A DNA stretch of 64,000 nt, taken from Planctomycetes bacterium B3_Pla (GTDB lineage Bacteria; Planctomycetota; Phycisphaerae; Sedimentisphaerales; Anaerobacaceae). The notes beneath the pieces were generated by a model. The model saw nothing but the letters and a program-made list of their open reading frames with translations. It had not been told where the DNA came from and ran no database searches. A program made the translations under genes and the position numbers. The stretch is from positions 124,001 through 188,000 of the forward strand of contig NJBM01000012.1 of the NCBI GenBank assembly GCA_005223045.1. Direction: 5' to 3'. Positions 34,359 to 43,484 of the stretch are shown piece by piece. Every line of letters starts with the position of its first letter. The stretch's first letter is position 1.

Positions 34359-35569
34359 GCTTCAGATGTCCTCCGGAAGACCAGCGCCGCATTATTACCT
34401 CCAAACGCCACAGAATCAGATAGGGCATAATCTCCCGCTACTGGAGTATTCTCCGTCACAGGATTTACAGCAAACTCCGGATCAGGATCGCTAAAACCGA
34501 CGCTGGCGGCAATCATTTGTCGTTTCAGACTCTCGATTGTTATGATTGCTTCGATAGCCCCGGCGGCCCCAAGCGTATGTCCGGTATATCCTTTTGTGGA
34601 ATGAAACGGTGTCTGCGGAAATAAACGAGAAAAAAGGATGCCCTCAACCTTATCGTTTTCAGGGGTGGCCGTGCCGTGGGCATTGATGAAGGCGATATTG
34701 TCGTGGCTGATTTGGGCCTGCTGCAATGCGAGGCTGATTGCCATTTCCAGACCTACACCGTCAGGCATCGGAGCGGAAATGTGATATGCATCCGAGCAAT
34801 TCCCATAGCCGCAAAGAGTGGCATGTGTCCGAGCTTTTCGCTGACGGACGGTCCCGGAAGATTCGAGAACAACCATACCTGCACCTTCGCCAAGATTAAG
34901 CCCCAGGCGGTTTTTATCAAAAGGACGGCAAGGTTGGCTGTCGGTTATCTTAAGCGAGACAAAGCCATTATAGATTACCCGGCAGAGCATATCGGAACCG
35001 CCGGCGATGGCGATGTCACATAATCCGTTGTTGATCCATTCTGCCGCCTGGCCGATAGCCACCGCCCCTGAAGAACAGGCATTGGCGATACATTGACGCA
35101 TACCCTTAAGATGAAAATGTCGAGCCACCATATCGGCAGGATTGGCTTTTAGGTAAGTCTTTATAGATTGCATCCCGGGGAAACGATTGAACAGAAAATC
35201 ACGATAAAATGATTCATTATTCATCGCATTGCCGACAGTCGTGCCAATGCACACACCAACTCGATACTCTTTAAGGCTATCCAAATCGAGTCCGGCATCA
35301 TTGACAGCTTCACAGGCCGCTCCGATTGCAAGCAAGCCGCACCGCTCGGACTCCGGGCCTTCATAGTAGCCGTCCGGCACCGCCGAGGGGGGAAGCTCGA
35401 ACATGGGATACTGTTCGAGATGATCGGCACGAACATACTCTGAGACCACGGGCCTGCGCAAACCGGAATATATGGTGCTCATTATTTCCGGAACATTCGC
35501 ACCGGCGGCGCAGACCCCACCCATGCCACTGACGATAATAGGGGAAAAACTGCTCGCAACGGCAGTCAT
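34355..35569 (-). CDS. 3-oxoacyl-ACP synthase (FabF/ApeO-like ketosynthase)
   Basis: 404 residues with the complete catalytic triad: C165 in 'IANACSSGAV', H298 in 'INAHGTATP' and H331 in 'KGYTGHTLGAAG'. It extends a chain on ACP by decarboxylative condensation. It overlaps the ACP gene upstream and the cysteine-less partner downstream by 4 bases each, so the three (ACP, KS, CLF-like) are probably a functional unit. One of four intact ketosynthases in the operon. Start ATG at 35569 has GGAG 5 bases before it. Confidence 0.9.
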   Translation of the reverse strand: MTAVASSFSPIIVSGMGGVCAAGANVPEIMSTIYSGLRRPVVSEYVRADHLEQYPMFELPPSAVPDGYYEGPESERCGLLAIGAACEAVNDAGLDLDSLKEYRVGVCIGTTVGNAMNNESFYRDFLFNRFPGMQSIKTYLKANPADMVARHFHLKGMRQCIANACSSGAVAIGQAAEWINNGLCDIAIAGGSDMLCRVIYNGFVSLKITDSQPCRPFDKNRLGLNLGEGAGMVVLESSGTVRQRKARTHATLCGYGNCSDAYHISAPMPDGVGLEMAISLALQQAQISHDNIAFINAHGTATPENDKVEGILFSRLFPQTPFHSTKGYTGHTLGAAGAIEAIITIESLKRQMIAASVGFSDPDPEFAVNPVTENTPVAGDYALSDSVAFGGNNAALVFRRTSEA

Positions 35570-35823
35570 TGCTCCACGTTCTCCTGAATAAAATCGGCAA
35601 GAGTATTAAAGGACTGAAATACCTCTCTGCCCTTGGCCATATCTTTTATCCGAACGCCAAAATGCTTCTGGATGACTACAACCAGCTCCACAGCATCTAA
35701 TGAGTCTAATCCCAGACCTGATTCACCAAAAATAGGACTGTCGTCCTCTATGTCCTCAATGGCTACATCTTCCAGAGCAAGATCTTCGATAATCATCTGT
35801 TTGAGTTTTTGTTTGATGTCCAT
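35566..35823 (-). CDS. Acyl carrier protein
   Basis: 85 residues, the size of a discrete ACP. S41 in 'GLGLDSLDAVELV' is the phosphopantetheine site. I chose the ATG at 35823 giving 'MDIKQKLKQM'; an upstream ATG in the same frame at 35889 would add an unrelated 22-residue tail. It carries the growing chain for the neighbouring ketosynthase. The operon has a second ACP at 50111-50377. Confidence 0.9.
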   Translation of the reverse strand: MDIKQKLKQMIIEDLALEDVAIEDIEDDSPIFGESGLGLDSLDAVELVVVIQKHFGVRIKDMAKGREVFQSFNTLADFIQENVEQ

Positions 35824-36036
35824 TCTTATGTGTACTCCGAAACGCGACAGGCTGCTTTCGCAAAACAGTACTACTATTTTCAACCTCACGGAACCTGCAT
35901 GGATGCTGCATACGCCATGGTTGAAGGTTGGATGACTTCTCCATCTGCATATTTTATGCTATTTTCCGCCGGGCAGCAAACAATTCATCGATCTGATTGA
36001 GCTTTGATTCCAAGTCTCGCTCCGGCGTTTTTTATT

Positions 36037-36987
36037 CTATCTATGAACCACGTTGTTTTGGGATGCGCATTCTTTCCACATCGGGTAGAAATTAAGAAAA
36101 TCAAAAGGATGCTTCTGAACATATCGAGTCAGGTATCCAATAAATTCTTGCGCATAAGGCAAATAAGTCCGAGAGTTACGATCAACAGCCGCAGGCACGC
36201 GTATTACTCCGGGAATTTCAGTGATATACCGCGAGCGGTTCGCTCTATATGAAAATACTACTGCAATAGGAGTGCCCTGCATAGCGGCCAAACGATAAGG
36301 GGCGACAGGAATACGGATCGGATCCCCCAGAAAATCCACTGTAACGGTATTCGAATCGTTCCCGAAGACGCGGTCCCCCATTAAGCCGACAGTCTGTCCC
36401 TCCTGGAGGAGTGCCGCCATCTGCAGCGTTCCCCCCAGGTATCCGGCAGGATCGATGATCTCAAACGGAGGTTTTCTGTGTTTGTGTTCAAAATAGTGTT
36501 TATCAACGTCATACTGATCCCGATGTATAACGATGTGAACGGAACCTTCCAGAAACTGTAATTCGGAGAAGGCAATTTGCCAGCACCCGGTATGGGCGCC
36601 GAGAATCAGCAATCCATTTTTCTCATCCAGCAACTCCTGGAGCCTGGCTCCTTCCGGAACTTCAACCTTGATCCTGCCGGCGCCCAGTATGCCAAAGACC
36701 GCACGATCAATCAGGCTTTTTCCCAGAGACGTAATCCATCGATATTCATCCAGGAGTCTGGCCAGCCTTGTCTTTCTATCGGGAAATCTGCGATCCAGGT
36801 ATGGTCTGCACTTTTTATGCAAAGGCGGATAAAAGAGCACATACCACAGAACAACGAAGTACATGAACAGATAAGCAACTCGTCGGCCGCAAGAACGAAT
36901 TACGAAGTAGAAGAACTTGTGCTGCCAGGGCTTGCCAACGCTGCGCGAATCCCAGTCCTTGTTCAGGTTTTCCTGTTCTGTGTCCAT
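36037..36987 (-). CDS. Lysophospholipid/lipid A-type acyltransferase (LPLAT/HtrB family)
   Basis: 316 residues from the ATG at 36987. A single N-terminal membrane span ('YLFMYFVVLWYVLFYPPL'), then 'LLILGAHTGCWQIAFSEL' (the H-x4-D/E-type active site region), 'GDRVFGNDSNTVTVDFLGDPIRIPVAPYRLA' and a C-terminal 'HPFDFLNFYPMWK'. This family moves acyl chains onto lipid A or glycolipids at the inner membrane. The gene overlaps the GT2/DUF2062 gene by 25 bases. In APE clusters this protein probably attaches the polyene to a lipid or glycan anchor. A 213-base gap separates it from the ACP that follows. Confidence 0.85.
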   Translation of the reverse strand: MDTEQENLNKDWDSRSVGKPWQHKFFYFVIRSCGRRVAYLFMYFVVLWYVLFYPPLHKKCRPYLDRRFPDRKTRLARLLDEYRWITSLGKSLIDRAVFGILGAGRIKVEVPEGARLQELLDEKNGLLILGAHTGCWQIAFSELQFLEGSVHIVIHRDQYDVDKHYFEHKHRKPPFEIIDPAGYLGGTLQMAALLQEGQTVGLMGDRVFGNDSNTVTVDFLGDPIRIPVAPYRLAAMQGTPIAVVFSYRANRSRYITEIPGVIRVPAAVDRNSRTYLPYAQEFIGYLTRYVQKHPFDFLNFYPMWKECASQNNVVHR

Positions 36988-38150
36988 AGAATAGTTTTCT
37001 GAATATTGAGAGAAAGTGTGAACAAAACGATACTTGCGACGACTGCTAATAAGGGGCCAACCACAAGGGCGCCGAGAAACCACTCCGCCAATCGTTGCAG
37101 ACCCAAATACCCTAATTCGAGAAAAGACACATCGGATAAAGATGAAATATTCCTGAGAGTTATAAATTTACCAAAACGGATATAATAGCCCACCTCGATG
37201 CAAAGGGCCGGGACAATCGGCGGCATACAAATGTGACTGGTGGCAATCGCCAGTATTTTGTTGAGTCGCAATAAAGATGCAATGTAAATTATTACCAGGG
37301 TATGGCAGCCGATCAGAGGTAATGCACCAAGGAATACCCCTAATGAGCCGGCCATCGCCATTTTGAAGGGGTGGCTGCGGTTTACAAGCAACTCTTTGAT
37401 GATTTTCAGGCGACTGCCGATCATAAAGAATTCGCCGTTTTCGTACTGTATCTGAAAATGCGGCCAGGGGATTAACGAGCGAAACGTCAGGTATGTGTTC
37501 AGAACGGTCAACCTGAGATTGTCACGAAATTTGCAGAAATGAGATATTCTGTTTGCAGGCGCAGGATAATATACCTTAACGGCTATTTCCTTTACAGAAA
37601 CGCCGGCCCATAGCCCCCGTACAATCACTTCATCCTCGAAGGAATACGTACGAAACAGATATTTCAGATTATTCAACACAAACACCGGATACATTCGATA
37701 GCCGCTTTGGATATCCTTGATCCTGACTCCAGTCTGAAGCCTGACCCAGAAATTTCCAAAGGCCCGGCCGAATCGGGAACTAAAAGGGGCATCGGAAGAA
37801 TTGAAGTCTCTCACTCCAAGGATTATCGCATCAGGATGATCGTTTGCGGCCGCGATAAATTCAGGTATCTGCTCGGGATAATGCTGCCCGTCGGCATCAA
37901 CGGTAATTATATGAGTTTTGTGATGATCCATGGCATACTCGGCGGCCGTAAGAATCGCCTGGCCTTTGCCCCGGTTCCGCTCATGTCTTATGATCGTAAT
38001 GTCTAAATCCGCCAGGACCGCCCCCACGTCTTGTTCGCTGCCATCATCCACAACAAGGACATCAGGATGATACTTCAGGCAACGACATACTACATCGCGA
38101 ATTGAAGAGGAGTGATTATAGACGGGGATTACAACTAATACTTTATTCAT
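36963..38150 (-). CDS. Glycosyltransferase family 2 fused to a DUF2062 membrane domain
   Basis: 395 residues. The GT2 domain (about 1-230) has 'VIPVYNHSSSIRDVV', 'VVDDGS' and the D-x-D metal site 'TVDADGQHYPEQI', resembling dolichol/polyprenyl-phosphate mannosyltransferases. A second region (about 255-390) is a multi-span domain with the DUF2062 pattern ('SLGVFLGALPLIGCHTLVI', 'SHICMPPIVPALCIEVGYYIRFG'). Such fusions occur in APE-related clusters. It probably adds a sugar to the lipid or polyene head. Overlaps the acyltransferase downstream. Confidence 0.85.
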   Translation of the reverse strand: MNKVLVVIPVYNHSSSIRDVVCRCLKYHPDVLVVDDGSEQDVGAVLADLDITIIRHERNRGKGQAILTAAEYAMDHHKTHIITVDADGQHYPEQIPEFIAAANDHPDAIILGVRDFNSSDAPFSSRFGRAFGNFWVRLQTGVRIKDIQSGYRMYPVFVLNNLKYLFRTYSFEDEVIVRGLWAGVSVKEIAVKVYYPAPANRISHFCKFRDNLRLTVLNTYLTFRSLIPWPHFQIQYENGEFFMIGSRLKIIKELLVNRSHPFKMAMAGSLGVFLGALPLIGCHTLVIIYIASLLRLNKILAIATSHICMPPIVPALCIEVGYYIRFGKFITLRNISSLSDVSFLELGYLGLQRLAEWFLGALVVGPLLAVVASIVLFTLSLNIQKTILWTQNRKT

Positions 38151-38205
38151 AGGAAATATTTTCTGCGCCGTTGCAAGGCATGAAAAAAAGGCGGAAACGG
38201 TGAAT

Positions 38206-39561
38206 CTATGCAGACAATGGTATCTTATCCCAAAGCAAACCTTTGAAATTGTACATTTTCTTCATCGCCTGGCTTATCATCTTTCCTTTCTCAGCAGGGA
38301 AGACCAGATGGCTCTGTCTCTGCCAACCTCTGGTAATCATTTCATCGACTCGGTCTTTTTGCACTTCGGGAGAGAAATAATACACGGACTCCAGCAAAGA
38401 TGTATCCTTATCCACAATCCCTTCGGATTGTGCTCGTCCGTAGATGGAAGTTCCATAATAGATTCTGATGCCGGTATTTCCAATCACGACACATTTCTGT
38501 AATTGCCGGCAATTCTGAATACCTTCCTCCACCGTTTGATAAGTCTCATCCGGCCCGCCAAAAACAACGAAATGAGCACAAGCCAAGTCTGCGTGAGTTA
38601 CTATATCATTTGCCCGTACAACATCTTCCCAGTCGAACATTTTGTTTAATCCCGCCAGGGTCGTCGAACAGGCGGCATCCGTTCCAAGTTCAACGGCATA
38701 CAGGCCGGCCATTTTACAGAGCAATATATCGGCCTTCTCCATACAGTATGGTGTAAAGTAGGCAGTCCACTGGATATCAAGTTTTTCCGCAATTATCCCT
38801 TCAGCCACTTCTCTATAATGTCCTGCCGGATCGTTGAAAATAGAATCTGTAAAGAAAAAACGATTACACCCGAGATCCTTTTTCAATCTACTAATCTCAT
38901 CAATGACTTCTTTGGTATCTCGATAGCGAAAACTACAACCTTCCAGACCGGGATATGTACAGTATGCACATCTAAAAGAGCACCCTCGCTTGGTCTGAAT
39001 GTTGATAAAACCGCTGCGTTCATAATAATAACGCACTAAACTATCATGATAGTAGCCGCCTTTGATTTCAGGACCGGGAATTAGAGATTCGAAGGTATAA
39101 ATGATACGATCCGGCTTCTCGTTATTTTGCAGTTCCACGATAAGACGACAGATTGCTTTCTCGCCTTCTCCCACTATGCCATAATCGGCATCAGTAAGAT
39201 CAAGTAGCACCTCGGGCATCAATGAAAAGGCCGCCCCTCCAATAATAACCGGGGCGGAAACGAGACTCCTTGCCTTTTGCAAAAGATGACCGAACCGTGT
39301 AAATTTTTCCCGATTATCCGTCTGACGGGAAGAGTCAACATCATCGTCAAGATTCCGGATAGAAGCACAGATAAACTCCGGTTGATATTTCTCGACGGCA
39401 GCTATAAGATCATTGTCATTGTGACCGGCAACGAGATAATCGTAGATGTGTATATCATGTCCGGCACGTTCCAGGGCCGCAGCCACAACCGCCAATCCCA
39501 ACGGATAGACCTCATGTGGATAATCACATGTATTAAAGGAAATAAGAAATATTCTGCTCAT
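38206..39561 (-). CDS. Radical-SAM protein with N-terminal B12-binding-like domain (1)
   Basis: 451 residues. The N-terminal ~140 residues have the alternating pattern of a cobalamin-binding Rossmann domain ('YPLGLAVVAAALERAGHDIHIYDY', 'GGAAFSLMPEVLLDL', 'GIVGEGE') but without a visible D-x-H-x2-G. The iron-sulfur signature C194-x3-C198-x2-C201 ('GCSFRCAYC') is clear. B12-type radical-SAM enzymes methylate, cyclise or rearrange unactivated carbons. It overlaps the second radical-SAM gene by 4 bases (ATGA), so the two are translationally coupled. Substrate unknown; inserted in a polyene operon it could modify the chain. Confidence 0.85.
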   Translation of the reverse strand: MSRIFLISFNTCDYPHEVYPLGLAVVAAALERAGHDIHIYDYLVAGHNDNDLIAAVEKYQPEFICASIRNLDDDVDSSRQTDNREKFTRFGHLLQKARSLVSAPVIIGGAAFSLMPEVLLDLTDADYGIVGEGEKAICRLIVELQNNEKPDRIIYTFESLIPGPEIKGGYYHDSLVRYYYERSGFINIQTKRGCSFRCAYCTYPGLEGCSFRYRDTKEVIDEISRLKKDLGCNRFFFTDSIFNDPAGHYREVAEGIIAEKLDIQWTAYFTPYCMEKADILLCKMAGLYAVELGTDAACSTTLAGLNKMFDWEDVVRANDIVTHADLACAHFVVFGGPDETYQTVEEGIQNCRQLQKCVVIGNTGIRIYYGTSIYGRAQSEGIVDKDTSLLESVYYFSPEVQKDRVDEMITRGWQRQSHLVFPAEKGKMISQAMKKMYNFKGLLWDKIPLSA

Positions 39562-40820
39562 TTTTTGGCGGAGATTGAACGCCGCGGTTTTCGTGTATCA
39601 TAACGTTTGTAAGTATTATCGGCGATTTCCCGCATAACCAGCTTTTGAAACAACTGTCCCATTCTCAACTCGTAACCCGAGTCGGCATAAAATGTGTCCC
39701 AGGCGTAATAATATACGTCCTGAAGCTCATCTGGTGTCATTTTCAAAGGCTGAAAGACGACCTTGTCGGCACTATATTCGATCCAATTATTGTGAAGGAT
39801 TCGGCCATCCTTTTCCATCTGCTGCCGGATAGGTGAATGTGGAAAAGGCGTCAAAATGGTGAACTCAGCAATATCCACCTCATTTTCGCAGAGAAAATCC
39901 ACGAGCCGTTTGATATAATCGACATCCTGATCGTCCAACCCGAGAATAATGGTGCCTTCAATGCCGATTTCAAAGTCTTTCAGCATTTTGATTCGGTCTC
40001 GGATCATATCCGAAGTGTCAAAAATAGCTTGATATACATACCAGCAACCTGCTTCCGAAGCCAGCTTCAGTACTTCTTCATCATAGAGAATCGGGTGCGA
40101 AACCCATTTTTTCTTAAGCGGTTTCATTGCAGTGAATAATTCGATAAGCCAGTCGCGATCCTGCGCCAGAGAATTGTCCACGATAAAAAGCCGATTGTTG
40201 GGAATTTGCTCCATTTCCGCAATCACTTTATCAACAGGTCGAGGTCTGAATTTTCTGCCTCCCAGAAAACCGCTGCAGCATGGGAAGCAATCAAACTTAC
40301 AGCCTCTCGAAGCATGGACCAGATCCAGCATCTGGACACCTCTGTAATTATAGAGTTCCCGTTTGAGGATATCTCTTCGAGCCGGTCCAATAAGCCCGAT
40401 ATCAGGTTGATCGTTCATATAATCATAGATCGGCTGTAATCGCCCATTTTCAAAATCCTCAAGAACCTTTGAGAAACTCCCTTCCGTTTCACCCAGAAAG
40501 ACGGAATCCGCATGTAGCGCCACTTCCTCACTGTGCAGAATTGTTGATATTCCGCCGAAAATTACCGGCACATTGCGAGCACGAAACTCCGCTGCTATCT
40601 CAAAAGCCCTTGGAAGCTGGCAGGTGAGCATTGTGGAGATTGCCGCCAGGTCAACATGTTCATCAAAGTTGATCTGCTCGACATTATCGTCCTCGAAGAT
40701 GATATCAACATCTTCCGGGACTGTCGCGGCAAACACGACCGGGCCATGAGGAGGCAGATGAAATTCGGTTTGTCGTTCAAGTTTAGGCCATGATGGATAT
40801 ACGATTTTTAATTTCATCAC
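39558..40820 (-). CDS. Radical-SAM protein with N-terminal B12-binding-like domain (2)
   Basis: 420 residues with C174-x3-C178-x2-C181 ('GCKFDCFPC') and a shorter N-terminal B12-like domain ('DIIFEDDNVE', 'VIFGGISTILHSEEV', 'SVFLGETEGSF'). The second half has 'DRIKMLKDFEIGIEGTIILGLDDQD' and 'EFTILTPFPHSPIRQQM', typical of this enzyme group. It diverges strongly from its neighbour, so the pair is not a recent duplication. It starts 11 bases after the truncated ketosynthase-like gene. Together with 38206 it is the main departure from a standard APE operon. Confidence 0.85.
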   Translation of the reverse strand: MMKLKIVYPSWPKLERQTEFHLPPHGPVVFAATVPEDVDIIFEDDNVEQINFDEHVDLAAISTMLTCQLPRAFEIAAEFRARNVPVIFGGISTILHSEEVALHADSVFLGETEGSFSKVLEDFENGRLQPIYDYMNDQPDIGLIGPARRDILKRELYNYRGVQMLDLVHASRGCKFDCFPCCSGFLGGRKFRPRPVDKVIAEMEQIPNNRLFIVDNSLAQDRDWLIELFTAMKPLKKKWVSHPILYDEEVLKLASEAGCWYVYQAIFDTSDMIRDRIKMLKDFEIGIEGTIILGLDDQDVDYIKRLVDFLCENEVDIAEFTILTPFPHSPIRQQMEKDGRILHNNWIEYSADKVVFQPLKMTPDELQDVYYYAWDTFYADSGYELRMGQLFQKLVMREIADNTYKRYDTRKPRRSISAKK

Positions 40821-40831
40821 TGTAATTCCGC

Positions 40832-41527
40832 TTATATGTTTTGGATTAATTGTTGCATTAAATCAATTAAGCCGGACAGCACCCGACCATTATAAATCAA
40901 ATCAGAACCGTTAAATGTAAGAGGGCTCTTCTCCTCGGCTTTCTGTAGTATCAAAAAAACAGCACCTGGTTTACATGAAGCATCGGTATAATGAATGCAC
41001 GCTTCTGTATTACAATAGCCTGCAATTACTCCTTCGCACAAGCCATAAGAGATAAGCTTGGCTCCGACGAGAATACCTGACATCATATCCGGAGTCATCT
41101 GACTGACTACCATTGTAGGGCCTGTAAGACCATATCTGATAGAAATTTCTCCCAACATGCAATTCGGTAACGTATAAGCAAACAAATTCGGGCTTGCCAG
41201 CAAGCCTCCCTGCGGCACAACCGATCGAAAGTACGCATGGTCCACATCGACCGAACCACTCACTGTTGAGGCTATAACTGCTGTTGAGGCGGATATCCGG
41301 GAATCCAGATCGGCGTCCTTCAATGCAAGTGAAGCGGCGACCAGGCCGGCTTTGCTGTAATAATCGAGCCTTCCCCATCGCTCTTCAGGTTTTGACGAAA
41401 GCAGTTCCCGCCGCAATTTCGGCAAAACACCCTCCGGCATGGAAAACTCGTCCCCTCCGTTTATGCAGCCAATACCCGAAGCGGTTATCCATGCACCCCC
41501 AACAACGGCAACATTCAGCAAACTCAT
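40832..41527 (-). CDS. Short ketosynthase-like protein without catalytic cysteine
   Basis: 231 residues, about 110 shorter than the other cysteine-less partner. It keeps the N-terminal KS-like features ('RLDYYSKAGLVAASLALKDADL', 'TAVIASTVSGSVDVDHAYF', 'SPNLFAYTLPNCMLGEISI') but at the nucleophile region has 'VVSQMTPDMM' and no Cys, and it ends without the two His motifs. It overlaps the intact KS at 41524-41527 by ATGA. I read it as a shortened chain-length-factor-like subunit; truncation through gene decay cannot be excluded. Confidence 0.75.
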   Translation of the reverse strand: MSLLNVAVVGGAWITASGIGCINGGDEFSMPEGVLPKLRRELLSSKPEERWGRLDYYSKAGLVAASLALKDADLDSRISASTAVIASTVSGSVDVDHAYFRSVVPQGGLLASPNLFAYTLPNCMLGEISIRYGLTGPTMVVSQMTPDMMSGILVGAKLISYGLCEGVIAGYCNTEACIHYTDASCKPGAVFLILQKAEEKSPLTFNGSDLIYNGRVLSGLIDLMQQLIQNI

Positions 41528-42669
41528 ACTTTCTCCAGGATAAGAGCCGTGTTAATATTGCCGAAACCGGAATTTGTCGTTAATAAATAATTACCGTTCA
41601 TACTTGTCTTTTCCATTGTTACACAGGCCTCGATACCCGGTTCCGGACATTGAAGGCCTGTTACAGGCGGAATAATCTGCTCTTGCAGACAGCGCAATCC
41701 GACAAGCACTTCGATCAAGCCGCATGGTCCCAGGGTATGCCCAATTGCTCCCTTTATTGAAAATACCGGCGGCATCGCATCACCGAACACCTTACTAAAA
41801 GCGGTAATTTCCATAGCGTCATTATGGACTGTGCCGGTTCCATGCCCATTTATCGCTGTAATGTCATCGGCGCCTATCGAAGCCTTCGTCAAGGCACTAT
41901 GAATGGCGCGTTGCAGGCCGCTCCCATTCCGATCCGGCGCAGTGATATGATGAGCATCGGAAGAAACTCCCCAGCCTTTGATTTTCCCCAGACTTGTTCG
42001 TTTTTCCTTCAGTACTTTTGTCTCACTCATCAGGACAGCGTACCCGGCCGCCTCTCCAAGTATCAGACCATTGCGATTCACATCAAATGGACGCCCGATA
42101 TCGGGTGACATAACCTTTAGAGCGGAAAATCCCGAAAATACAAATTCTGATACGATGTCCCCCCCAAAGACCACCACCATATCCGTTTCTTCATTGTCAA
42201 TCATTTCCGCCCCCCACAAAATCGCACTGCTGGTAGAAGCACAGGCCGCATTAATATTTAGCGCATGGTTTCCTATTCCGAGAGTTTTGGCCAGATAATC
42301 TATCATTGAGCAAGCCGAAAATTTAACCGGTTCTTTGTCGGAATCCCGGATATATTTCTCATGCAATTCGATATTGTCTTTAGTAGTGGCCGTCAACAGT
42401 ACAGCGTCGGCAGTAGTTTGAATGCTTCTCTGACATACTTTTTCCAGAATAGCGCCGAAACGTTTCCCATGAGGAATATCATCCAATTCGGCAATACAGC
42501 CAGCAAGATTGTTTACATAGCCGTCTGTGTTAAATCGGCGAACCGGTTTAAAACCACATGTATTGCCTAAAAGAGACTGCCATAGCGTATCCAAGCTATC
42601 CCCCAAACAGGTCACACAGCCGCAGTCTATTATATGAACAGTGTTCAAGCCAAAAGTCCCTTCTTCCAT
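41524..42669 (-). CDS. 3-oxoacyl-ACP synthase (ketosynthase)
   Basis: 381 residues with C143 in 'INAACASTSSA', H276 in 'INGHGTGTVHND' and H311 in 'KGAIGHTLGP', so catalytically complete. It pairs with the cysteine-less 231-residue protein downstream and overlaps the thioesterase upstream by 25 bases. In APE systems a KS/CLF-like heterodimer performs the elongation, whereas another KS starts the chain with the aryl unit. Which role this one plays cannot be told. Confidence 0.87.
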   Translation of the reverse strand: MEEGTFGLNTVHIIDCGCVTCLGDSLDTLWQSLLGNTCGFKPVRRFNTDGYVNNLAGCIAELDDIPHGKRFGAILEKVCQRSIQTTADAVLLTATTKDNIELHEKYIRDSDKEPVKFSACSMIDYLAKTLGIGNHALNINAACASTSSAILWGAEMIDNEETDMVVVFGGDIVSEFVFSGFSALKVMSPDIGRPFDVNRNGLILGEAAGYAVLMSETKVLKEKRTSLGKIKGWGVSSDAHHITAPDRNGSGLQRAIHSALTKASIGADDITAINGHGTGTVHNDAMEITAFSKVFGDAMPPVFSIKGAIGHTLGPCGLIEVLVGLRCLQEQIIPPVTGLQCPEPGIEACVTMEKTSMNGNYLLTTNSGFGNINTALILEKV

Positions 42670-43103
42670 TTCTCCATAAAATCGAGATAAAATGGCGGGG
42701 GAGCCAATAATAATTCAAGGTTCTCATCTAACATGAGCTGAACTGTGTAGCCGGCGCAAACATTGTTGCCATTCTTGCGGATAATGTATTCAAAGTTAAT
42801 CTTGGCCGCCTCAGTCCAGTGAAGAATCGTTTCGATTTCAATATCATCTTCGAAAAATAAGGGCTCAATATATTCAATACTTATTTGTCGTATGGGAACC
42901 GGATTTCGATAGCGAATAAAATCAGAGTAGCTGATGCCGTATTTATGCCCGAGAGCAACCCTCCCATCCTCAAAATATCCCGCATAGCGACCGTGCCAGA
43001 CGATCCCCATTGAGTCAACTTCCTCAAAACGGACCCGACGTTTCACTATCATGCGCAATGGAGGCGGACTGCCGGGAACAGGTTGAAAATATGGTTTGCG
43101 CAT
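42645..43103 (-). CDS. Hotdog-fold acyl-ACP/CoA thioesterase (4HBT/YbgC type)
   Basis: 152 residues. The 4HBT motif 'DSMGIVWHGRYAGYFEDGR' contains the catalytic Asp of the hydroxybenzoyl-CoA thioesterase group, followed by 'YIEPLFFEDDIEIET'. APE clusters carry an equivalent (ApeK), thought to release or edit the chain. It overlaps the next ketosynthase by 25 bases and lies 3 bases after the dehydratase. Confidence 0.85.
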   Translation of the reverse strand: MRKPYFQPVPGSPPPLRMIVKRRVRFEEVDSMGIVWHGRYAGYFEDGRVALGHKYGISYSDFIRYRNPVPIRQISIEYIEPLFFEDDIEIETILHWTEAAKINFEYIIRKNGNNVCAGYTVQLMLDENLELLLAPPPFYLDFMEKWKKGLLA

Positions 43104-43106
43104 TGT

Positions 43107-43484
43107 TCAGTCCGATTTCGCTTTCAAGGTCAAAGTGAAGCTACTGGCTGGATTTCCCTCTGTTTCCAGAATACACTTACAAATAAAAGCGTCTTCCTGT
43201 TCGCGAAGAGTCCAGATTACTGTAATAGGGACATCAGGTGTAATAATTTTCTGAAACTTTGCCCGTGTGACTTTTGTAATCAGAAGGTCCCGGCCCATCT
43301 GTCCGGTGATTGATTCGCGTGCCGTCATTAGCTGAATAATCGCCGGCAATATCGGATTCCGAGGGAAGTGCCCCCGAAATCCGGAAAAAGTTAGAGGGAA
43401 CACATACCCCATTTCATGGCCTCGTTCCGTTTTATGAACGGAAATAATGCTGCATTCCCTGATCTCATCGTTCATATTCTTCAT
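43107..43484 (-). CDS. 3-hydroxyacyl-ACP dehydratase (FabZ/ApeI-like)
   Basis: 125 residues from the ATG at 43484, which overlaps the MMPL stop by ATGA; a longer frame reaching 43670 is only a shadow of the transporter gene. 'FRGHFPRNPILPAIIQLM' is the hotdog dehydratase helix with the catalytic His. It creates the trans double bond after ketoreduction, needed for a conjugated polyene. The second dehydratase in the operon (45906-46346) may form a heterodimer with it, as described for ApeI/ApeP. Confidence 0.85.
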   Translation of the reverse strand: MKNMNDEIRECSIISVHKTERGHEMGYVFPLTFSGFRGHFPRNPILPAIIQLMTARESITGQMGRDLLITKVTRAKFQKIITPDVPITVIWTLREQEDAFICKCILETEGNPASSFTLTLKAKSD

